From positions 1 to 11,712 of the forward strand of contig DAOVUF010000144.1 of the NCBI GenBank assembly GCA_030632725.1: a DNA stretch of 11,712 nucleotides, in the 5' to 3' direction. The notes below the pieces were generated by a model that made no database searches, was not told the origin of the DNA, and saw nothing but the letters and a program-made list of their open reading frames with translations. This document shows positions 7,282 to 11,712 of the stretch, one piece after another. The number at the start of each line of letters is the position of its first letter. Positions within the stretch are counted from its first letter, which is position 1. Position numbers and translations under genes: made by a program. The stretch is from QNES01 sp023143415. Lineage in GTDB: Bacteria > Pseudomonadota > Gammaproteobacteria > Beggiatoales > Beggiatoaceae.

Positions 7282-7334
7282 TTCCAATTTTAACTCTTAA
7301 TTCACATTTGAACATCTCATCAAGAGGAATTGAT

Positions 7335-8846
7335 ATGCAAACACAACAAGTCAGAGAAATGATTTTAAAAGAGTTACCGATACTCCTAAATAATGATGAC
7401 AGTTTCCTAGAAACGATGCTGGATATCGCTCGCCCGCATTTTGCTAACAAAATGGAAATGAAACATCGTTTCAATGAGATCATAGCACAGCTTGATCATT
7501 CGATTGATAAACAAACGTCTGTTATTGAGAAACTGGAGCAACGGCTCGATCAGAAAATTGAGGAGGATCGCAAACGATTTGAGAAAGTGGAGCAACGGCT
7601 CAATCAGAAAATTGAGGAGGATCGCAAACGATTTGAGAAAGTGGAGCAACGGCTCGATCAGAAAATTGAGGCTGATAATCAAAAGTTTGCACAACTCACA
7701 GCGACTCTTGAGAAAGTGGAGCAACGGCTCGATCAGAAAATTGAGGCTGATAATCAAAAGTTTGCACAACTCACGGCGACTCTTGAGAAAGTGGAGCAAC
7801 GGCTCAATCAGAAAATTGAGGAGGATCGTAAACGATTTGAGAAAGTGGAGCAACGGCTCAATCAGAAAATTGAGGAGGATCGTAAACGATTTGAGAAAGT
7901 GGAGCAACGGCACAATCAGAAAATTGAGGAGGATCGTAAACAATTTGAAAATTTTGAGCAACGGCTCAATCAGAAAATTGAGGAGGATCGTAAACAATTT
8001 GAGAAAGTGGAGCAACGGCTCGATCAGAAAATTGAGGCTGATAATCAAAAGTTTGCACAACTCACGGCGACTCTTGAGAAAGTGGAGCAACGGCTCGATC
8101 AGAAAATTGAGGCTGATAATCAAAAGTTTGCACAACTCACGGCGACTCTTGAGAAAGTGGAGCAACGGCACAATCAGAAAATTGAGGAGGATCGTAAACG
8201 ATTTGAGAAAGTGGAGCAACGGCTCGATCAGAAAATTGAGGAGGATCGCAAACGATTTGAGAAAGTGGAGCAACGGCTCGATCAGAAAATTGAGGCTGAT
8301 AATCAAAAGTTTGCACAACTCACGGCAACTCTTGAGAAAGTGGAGCAACGGCTCAATCAGAAAATTGAGGAGGATCGCAAATGGCGTGAAGAAGACAAAG
8401 AAAAAGAAAAGAAACAAGAGAAAGAACACGATATACAAATGTCCAAATTTGATCAGCGCCTAATGGCAATGGGTGCTCGTTGGGGAGTCAATTCAGAAGC
8501 CTCTTTTAGAAATGGTTTAGCCGCTATTTTAGAAGAATTTTCCCAAGTCGAAGTCATTCATGTTGATGAACATGATGATGACGGCGTTGTTTTTGGTTAT
8601 CCGGAAGAAATTGAATTAGATTTGATTATCAAAAATGGGGTATTAATCATTGCTGAAATTAAATCGGCGACTGATAAACACGATGTTTACTTCTTTGATA
8701 AAAAAGTCCGGTTTTATGAGCAGAAACACGGGCAGAAAGCGAATAGAAAACTGTTGATTTCACCAATGGTTAAAGACAGAGCATTACCCGTCGCAAAAAA
8801 ACTGGATGTAGAAATTTACTCCTTTGCACAAGAAGTCAATGTTTGA
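7335..8846 (+). CDS. Long coiled-coil protein with C-terminal DUF3782-like PD-(D/E)XK domain
   Basis: A 503-residue protein. The start is taken at ATG 7335, six bases after AAGAGGA; an in-frame TTG at 7308 lacks such a site. Residues 1-64 are a helical N-terminus. Residues 65-350 are fourteen coiled-coil repeats. Residues about 351-375 are a charged K/E stretch. The remainder is a compact alpha/beta domain: E388 in an NSEASFRNGL helix, then D429 in ELDLIIK and E441-I-K443 in IIAEIKSA, then KLLISPMV. This spacing of D then ExK is the PD-(D/E)XK nuclease signature, and the whole domain resembles DUF3782 proteins known from cyanobacteria and archaea. Nuclease activity is possible but untested for this family. 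The gene stands alone, preceded by a repeat array and followed by hairpins. Role unknown. Confidence 0.8.
   Translation: MQTQQVREMILKELPILLNNDDSFLETMLDIARPHFANKMEMKHRFNEIIAQLDHSIDKQTSVIEKLEQRLDQKIEEDRKRFEKVEQRLNQKIEEDRKRFEKVEQRLDQKIEADNQKFAQLTATLEKVEQRLDQKIEADNQKFAQLTATLEKVEQRLNQKIEEDRKRFEKVEQRLNQKIEEDRKRFEKVEQRHNQKIEEDRKQFENFEQRLNQKIEEDRKQFEKVEQRLDQKIEADNQKFAQLTATLEKVEQRLDQKIEADNQKFAQLTATLEKVEQRHNQKIEEDRKRFEKVEQRLDQKIEEDRKRFEKVEQRLDQKIEADNQKFAQLTATLEKVEQRLNQKIEEDRKWREEDKEKEKKQEKEHDIQMSKFDQRLMAMGARWGVNSEASFRNGLAAILEEFSQVEVIHVDEHDDDGVVFGYPEEIELDLIIKNGVLIIAEIKSATDKHDVYFFDKKVRFYEQKHGQKANRKLLISPMVKDRALPVAKKLDVEIYSFAQEVNV
7527..8384 (+). repeat. Fourteen coding repeats of 54 or 75 bp (coiled coil)
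   Basis: Unit A is EKVEQRLDQKIEEDRKRF (18 residues). Unit B shares EKVEQRLDQKIEADNQKF and then adds AQLTATL (25 residues). The order is A A B B A A A A B B A A B A; the last A is one residue short. Variants include RHNQK in place of RLDQK (two units) and ENFEQ in one unit. DNA of the units is nearly identical, differing mostly at synonymous positions (CGC/CGT, ACA/ACG), which points to recent duplication or gene conversion. All unit lengths keep the reading frame, so the complementary and +1 frames are also open across the array. Confidence 0.95.
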
Positions 8847-8921
8847 GTTGAGAATTAACGAGTAAAAGAAGTAAGCGTGTTCCAACTGATGTGACAGGAA
8901 GGGAAAATTAACCGAGAACAA

Positions 8922-9059
8922 ATGGAATATTTTCTCAAACAGATGGAAAAAGAGGATGAGAAAAGCCATTCGTTGCCATTCTCGGCATTAAAGCGAGCCT
9001 ACCGCATCAAGCTAAAAGAGTTTAGAAATCCGATTTTTTCAAAAAATCGGATTTCTTGA
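8922..9059 (+). pseudogene. Short ORF or gene remnant, 45 codons
   Basis: The frame reads M-EYFLKQMEKEDEKSHSLPF and continues SALKRAYRIKLKEF, a charged and plausibly helical composition. An in-frame TGA at 8892-8894 precedes it. The reading could extend back to QEGKINREQ just after that stop, which suggests a decayed longer gene. The last eleven codons come from the palindrome at 9024-9056. There is no convincing ribosome site. Not recognised; it may be noise. Confidence 0.25.
9024..9056. repeat. Perfect palindrome AGAAATCCGATTTTTT
   Basis: 16-bp arms (9024-9039 and 9041-9056) around a single central C. It shares the AAAAAATCGGATTT half with 9335-9348, where only one arm is present next to the 91-bp repeat. 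It has no downstream T-run. Confidence 0.85.
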
Positions 9060-9074
9060 TTCGCCAAAGAGCTC

Positions 9075-9113
9075 AAACCTGACAGGTTTTCAAAACCTGT
9101 CAGGTTTTTTTTT
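9075..9113 (+). terminator. Rho-independent terminator formed by an ACCTGACAGGT palindrome
   Basis: AAACCTGACAGGTTTT (9075-9090) pairs perfectly with 9092-9107 around one C and runs directly into nine T (9105-9113). It would end transcription from the DUF3782-like gene on the plus strand. The same core forms the hairpins at 5-37 and 79-111, so this is a repeat copy that happens to have terminator form. Confidence 0.6.
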
Positions 9114-9242
9114 GCCATTGCGAGTGAAATTTCTTTGATTAAACATTAACTTATGGTAAATTGATGACGTTTCTGAAAAGGTTGCCCTTATAAATTTTTT
9201 AGCAAGTATTTCTTGAAGTCTTTTGACTTTAAAAATTAGCAA

Positions 9243-9333
9243 GTGTAGGGTGGGTAGAAGCGAAGCGGCACCTTTCCTCAAAATTCAACGATTGTGGTGG
9301 GTTTCGTTTCACTCTACCCACCCTACGCTCGCT
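9243..9333 (+). repeat. 91-bp mobile-looking repeat, copy 1
   Basis: Identical to 10983-11073 except for one base (9295 T versus 11035 C). The ends contain inverted arms GTAGGGTGGGTAGA (9245-9258) and complement (9313-9326); inner parts pair imperfectly, so the element folds as one long hairpin. No transposase is encoded. Its form is that of a MITE or REP-like element; such GTAGGGTGGG repeats are common in cyanobacteria and filamentous sulfur bacteria (recalled). Confidence 0.85.
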
Positions 9334-9366
9334 AAAAAATCGGATTTTTAAGCTGCACACCCTGAT

Positions 9367-9395
9367 GGTTGCCCTGAGTAGTTACAAACCTCGAA
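9367..9395 (-). repeat. Fragment of the nested repeat layers
   Basis: On the minus strand this reads TTCGAGG, TTT, then GTAACTACTCAGGGCAACC. The last part is identical to 2395-2413, where it is likewise preceded by TTCGAGG but with twelve bases between instead of three. It shows that the association of the CGAGG end with the GTAAC...GGGCAACC element is recurrent. Confidence 0.7.
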
Positions 9396-9518
9396 AGGAT
9401 AAAATCATTCAAAAGCTAACCAGAGGTACAACAGTCGAAATCCCATAAAAAAAACAAGGTTATCGTCACAAAAAAAATCCGCTCTCTCACCGCGTCAAAC
9501 CTTGAGTTAGAGAAAAAT

Positions 9519-9564
9519 GTGTTGAAACTCAACACATACCTGTTGAGTTTCAACACTTTTTTTT
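9519..9564. terminator. Terminator-like hairpin made of two TGTTGAnnnTCAACA sites
   Basis: GTGTTGAAACTCAACA (9519-9534) pairs perfectly with 9541-9556 across a 6-nt loop and is followed by eight T (9557-9564). On the other strand the hairpin is followed by ATTTTTC, so it could stop transcription both ways, including read-through from the KilA-N gene. Each arm is itself a dyad TGTTGAnnnTCAACA, which is unusual for a plain terminator. Confidence 0.6.
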
Positions 9565-9568
9565 ATAG

Positions 9569-9705
9569 CTTATTGATTTATAAGAAGTTTTTTTTGAAAA
9601 AAGGGGGCATTTTGGGGCAAAAATGTGTTGAATTTCAACACATTTTCAGCTTATTTTTCACAAAATATGGACTGATTTTATAAAATAATGTGATAAATCA
9701 ATAAG
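9569..9705. repeat. 13-bp inverted repeat around a central palindrome
   Basis: CTTATTGATTTAT (9569-9581) and its exact complement (9693-9705) flank a perfect 13-bp palindrome, AAAATGTGTTGAA (9620-9632) with 9634-9646, which holds the third TGTTGAnnnTCAACA site. The DNA between is very AT-rich. The centres of the two symmetries (about 9637 and 9633) nearly coincide. This looks like a protein-binding or origin-like region; no gene is present. Confidence 0.6.
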
Positions 9706-9752
9706 ATATTAAAAATGGCCTCAAATTTGCTAAGAGAATAAGCGACTTTCAC

Positions 9753-9773
9753 TTGAAACATTCCCCAAGTTTC
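9753..9773 (+). repeat. 21-bp direct repeat, copy 1 (CATTCCCCAAGTTTC)
   Basis: Matches 11683-11703 at 20 of 21 positions in the same orientation, 1930 bp apart. The KilA-N and winged-HTH genes lie between the two copies. The rest of 9706-9908 shows no gene and no other clear structure. Confidence 0.6.
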
Positions 9774-9908
9774 GGTGTCAGGTGACAGATTGCTCTTGGA
9801 AAGCCTGAGAAGTTTGACTGACATTTTTTTGTTTTAAGGGGTGCCGAAGGAACAGTTTTGGTTATTTCGGTCGGGTAAAATTGGTAATTATTTTTACTGA
9901 TTACTGAT

Positions 9909-9932
9909 CACTCTACCTACACTACGCTCGCT
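9909..9932 (+). repeat. 3'-end fragment of the 91-bp repeat
   Basis: 24 bases, ending CTACGCTCGCT, match 9310-9333 with two differences. The fragment lies three bases beyond the stop codon of the KilA-N gene. Confidence 0.6.
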
Positions 9933-9935
9933 TGC

Positions 9936-10787
9936 TTACGTTAGTTTAAATATTTGGGGAATGGGTAGGGCTTGAAAGAATTGTAAGACACTTTCTTCGA
10001 GGTTCAAGTTTTTCGGAAAAAAACTTGAACCTCGAAACCATTTTATAGTACGGACTAGGGTACCAGAGTTATGCTTTTTGCCGGTGTCTTGGTACTGACC
10101 ATGTTTTATACCGTCTTCAGTCAGTTCGTAGTAGAGGCGTTTTTTGTCGTCACGGTGTTTGGTTTGGAGTCCAAATTCAATTAACTGAACGTTAACTGGA
10201 CGGGCACTTTTTAAACCAACCCGTTTGGCTATTTCGGTGGGGATTAATAAGGCTTGTTGGATTTCGGCAACTGGGGATTCTATGCCGAATAATTGCAACA
10301 TATCGCAATCAAACTGTTGCTTTATGGAGTTGTTAAGGGCGATTTGTTTGGCGTTGCCGATGAGACCAAGTTGGTCTAATTCGTTAGCCTTAGCTTGAGC
10401 GAATGTGGCAATTTCTTGTTTGGGGTTTAGTGATACTGAGCCTTTGGTTAGGAGTTCAAATGTCCATTTGGTTACCATTACAGCAAATTCGGGACTACAC
10501 CATTGAGCTAAATTAATTGAAGCATTGGGGTGTATCCAAGTACCTTGATCTTGTGCTGTTTTACCCTTTTGAACACCTTTAACTACTTGAATTATATTAG
10601 ATGCGGGAATTCCCGCATCACTCGAAAGAGCTACGATATATTCTTGTGTCGATTTAAGGCGACGATAATCATTTAAGCGTTTACCTGTCGATTGACACAT
10701 ATCAGTCGCGTTCAAATACCCATCACTAGAACGCTGGCGAATTCTAGCACCGTGAAAATCACGGCTTATTAATTGTTGGTTAGTCAT
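9936..10787 (-). CDS. KilA-N domain protein, phage antirepressor type
   Basis: A 283-residue protein. Residues about 5-112 form a KilA-N DNA-binding domain: DGYLNATDMCQ (22-32), a YRRLKSTQEY segment, and GTWIHPNASINLAQWCSPEF (82-101) followed by VTKWTFELL. Residues about 178-250 resemble the C-terminal winged-helix region of phage antirepressors, with PTEIAKRVGL, YELTEDGIKHG and DTGKKHNSGT...TIKW. Residues 251-264 are encoded by a palindromic repeat. The ATG at 10787 has GGAGAG eight bases upstream. A perfect-consensus promoter lies 120 bp further up, giving a long leader. Such proteins are usually phage or plasmid regulators; no phage structural genes are near, so this may be a stranded or domesticated copy. 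DNA binding is inferred from the family. Confidence 0.85.
   Translation of the reverse strand: MTNQQLISRDFHGARIRQRSSDGYLNATDMCQSTGKRLNDYRRLKSTQEYIVALSSDAGIPASNIIQVVKGVQKGKTAQDQGTWIHPNASINLAQWCSPEFAVMVTKWTFELLTKGSVSLNPKQEIATFAQAKANELDQLGLIGNAKQIALNNSIKQQFDCDMLQLFGIESPVAEIQQALLIPTEIAKRVGLKSARPVNVQLIEFGLQTKHRDDKKRLYYELTEDGIKHGQYQDTGKKHNSGTLVRTIKWFRGSSFFPKNLNLEESVLQFFQALPIPQIFKLT
9996..10036. repeat. TTCGAGG-type palindrome inside the KilA-N coding region
   Basis: Perfect 18-bp arms, TTCGAGGTTCAAGTTTTT (9996-10013) and complement (10019-10036), with loop CGGAA. On the coding strand it encodes residues 251-264, FRGSSFFPKNLNLE, immediately after the conserved TIKW. It keeps the frame open for 19 more residues, ESVLQFFQALPIPQIFKLT. 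Confidence 0.93.
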
Positions 10788-10865
10788 TTTATAGACTCTC
10801 CACAGTAGTTAATTAGGAAGGATTTCACAGACATTTGATAAAAACATTTAGCAGAGTGGCATTCT

Positions 10866-10901
10866 GTGGTTACCACCTTTTCGGGTAGCTTTCCCTAGCT
10901 A
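10866..10901. promoter_or_regulatory. Dyad symmetries in the KilA-N leader
   Basis: GTGGTTACCAC (10866-10876) is a perfect odd-length dyad. TAGCT (10886-10890) pairs with AGCTA (10897-10901), just downstream of the predicted start site near 10907. Their position right after the promoter would suit operators, but they are short and could be chance. Confidence 0.3.
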
Positions 10902-10913
10902 AGTGCATGGTGA

Positions 10914-10942
10914 ATTATAAAGATGGTTTATTTGCTTGTCAA
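10914..10942 (-). promoter_or_regulatory. Perfect-consensus sigma70 promoter for the KilA-N gene
   Basis: Read on the minus strand, TTGACA (10942-10937), exactly 17 bases and TATAAT (10919-10914). Transcription would start near 10907 and run about 120 nt before the ATG. A full match in both boxes with ideal spacing is rare and predicts strong expression unless repressed. Confidence 0.8.
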
Positions 10943-10982
10943 GTTTTTTTTCTTAAACGGCCTCTTGTCCTCTTTTTAGTAG

Positions 10983-11073
10983 GTGTAGGGTGGGTAGAAG
11001 CGAAGCGGCACCTTTCCTCAAAATTCAACGATTGCGGTGGGTTTCGTTTCACTCTACCCACCCTACGCTCGCT
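10983..11073 (+). repeat. 91-bp mobile-looking repeat, copy 2
   Basis: One base different from 9243-9333 and in the same orientation. Inverted arms lie at 10985-10998 and 11053-11066. It sits about 40 bp upstream of the KilA-N promoter and 82 bp before the winged-HTH gene. The two copies bracket the KilA-N gene as 1740-bp-spaced direct repeats. Confidence 0.88.
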
Positions 11074-11155
11074 GTTTAAAACGTCACGGAGCAGAAAAAC
11101 GTTGTTGGCGATATTGCAAACCCCGCATGGCTCTGTGAAATAAGGTAGGTATTTT

Positions 11156-11389
11156 ATGGACACAAGTTTATCAACTGCAACTACAATTATTTATGAAACT
11201 CTGCAAAAATTGTCACTAGGCAAGAAGACTTGCTGTGCCAGTTATAAAGTACTCGTGGAAAAATCGGGTTATTGTAAGAACACTGTTCATAAGGCAGTGG
11301 ATGAATTGGTTTTACGTGAGAAGATCATTAAACGCAAAGCATGTAACAAGGTAAAAGGAAATCTGCCGAATGTGTATGAACTGGTGTAG
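11156..11389 (+). CDS. Small winged helix-turn-helix protein
   Basis: A 77-residue protein. Residues about 6-20 (STATTIIYETLQKLS) make helix 1, SYKVLVEKSG (29-38) helix 2, and CKNTVHKAVDELVLREK (40-56) the recognition helix. IIKRKA... to ...PNVYELV forms the wing. The pattern matches the small wHTH modules of the HTH_36 or replication-protein type that recognise DNA and often accompany phage or plasmid genes. The ATG follows AAGGTAGG with normal spacing. No clear promoter was found; the 91-bp repeat ends 82 bp upstream. The stop codon overlaps the start of a degenerate repeat, so the natural C-terminus may have been trimmed. It may be a regulator paired with the divergent KilA-N gene; this is inference from proximity only. 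Confidence 0.6.
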   Translation: MDTSLSTATTIIYETLQKLSLGKKTCCASYKVLVEKSGYCKNTVHKAVDELVLREKIIKRKACNKVKGNLPNVYELV

Positions 11390-11445
11390 TGGGTTGAACC
11401 TAGCTGGTAACGAAGTTGCGCTCTCGTACCCGCCCCACGCTCGTT
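11384..11445 (+). repeat. Degenerate relative of the 91-bp repeat
   Basis: It begins GTGTAGTGGGT and ends TACCCGCCCCACGCTCGTT, echoing both ends of the 91-bp element; the middle, GGTAACGAAGTTGCGCT, is different. It includes the last sense codon and stop codon of the wHTH gene. Confidence 0.35.
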
Positions 11446-11712
11446 TAGCTCTATCGTCAGTTTAGTAAGGCAAAATTTCTGCAAAATGTTTGATAACAAA
11501 AATTATGCCAAAATCATCGTTACCCTTGTCTGGACAACCCCACTTATAAAAGAAATGCTTTATTTTTCAATAATTTAATCTGATGAAAATAGACAAGGGA
11601 TTTACAGGTGATAAATTGTTTGAGATAATAAACCCACCCAATAACTCATCCTAGTCGGATTTGGATAACCTTGGCTTGCACATTGAAACACTCCCCAAGT
11701 TTCAGGCGGTGT
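11446..11712. other. Gene-free right edge
   Basis: No credible gene was seen. CCCTTGTCT (11523-11531) and AGACAAGGG (11591-11599) form a spaced inverted repeat. The second copy of the 21-bp direct repeat lies at 11683-11703, nine bases from the window edge, so a feature starting here may continue outside. Confidence 0.5.

Noticed and set aside
7308..7334. Upstream in-frame TTG start for the coiled-coil protein.
   Set aside because: The ATG at 7335 has a well-placed AAGAGGA site; the TTG has none.
7407..8463. Long open frames on the minus strand and the +1 frame across the coiled-coil repeats (up to 343 codons).
   Set aside because: They exist because unit lengths are multiples of three and contain no stop in these frames. 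The proteins are monotonous (LLNFLIEPLLHFLK-like) and have no proper start context.
9651..9700. DnaA-box-like sequences in the AT-rich region (TTTATCACA on the minus strand).
   Set aside because: Only imperfect single matches, with no cluster; not enough to call an origin.
10907..11143. 78-codon plus-strand frame through the second 91-bp repeat.
   Set aside because: Most of it is the translated repeat (VGWVEAKRHLSSKFNDC...). There is no ribosome site, and it overlaps the KilA-N promoter.
11583..11654. 23-codon ORF starting MKIDKGFTGDKLFE near the right edge.
   Set aside because: Too short, no ribosome site, and a stop codon before any recognisable domain.

Overview
The window looks like an AT-leaning, repeat-dense gammaproteobacterial chromosome segment. 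The density of perfect palindromes, the GTAGGGTGGGTAGA-type repeats and a long coiled-coil PD-(D/E)XK (DUF3782-type) protein recall the large filamentous sulfur bacteria (Beggiatoa/Thiomargarita/Thiothrix group). That assignment is inference from recalled genome style, not from a marker gene; no rRNA, tRNA or CRISPR array was seen.

Layout. 1-480 is gene-free and filled with palindromes and short repeats, ending in a good sigma70-type promoter. 481-2331 (+) encodes a secreted or periplasmic protein with a signal peptide, ten degenerate 11-13 residue tandem repeats and a DUF945/YdgA-like body. 2332-2643 is a nested inverted-repeat structure. 2644-5223 (-) is clpB. 5224-5584 is the divergent clpB/pepD intergenic region, with a promoter on each side and a third repeat family. 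5585-7027 (+) is pepD. 7028-7334 is an array of 22-bp repeats, two of which are interrupted by palindromes. 7335-8846 (+) encodes the DUF3782-like protein, with fourteen 18- or 25-residue coiled-coil units. 8847-9935 has no convincing gene; it holds palindromes, a terminator, a 91-bp mobile-looking repeat and a set of three TGTTGAnnnTCAACA sites. 9936-10787 (-) is a phage-type KilA-N protein whose C-terminus is partly encoded by a palindrome, driven by a perfect-consensus promoter. 10983-11073 is a second 91-bp repeat. 11156-11389 (+) is a small winged-HTH protein. The rest is repeat remnants.

Functionally the window joins three housekeeping or envelope genes (DUF945-like, clpB, pepD), each apparently its own transcription unit, with an accessory zone (KilA-N, wHTH, DUF3782-like). 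There is no sign of a conventional operon or a complete defence system. The most interesting feature is the palindrome family. Its stem sequence differs between copies while pairing stays perfect; two copies sit inside another repeat; one lies in frame inside the KilA-N gene; and a different palindrome at the left edge is present and precisely absent in adjacent repeat units.
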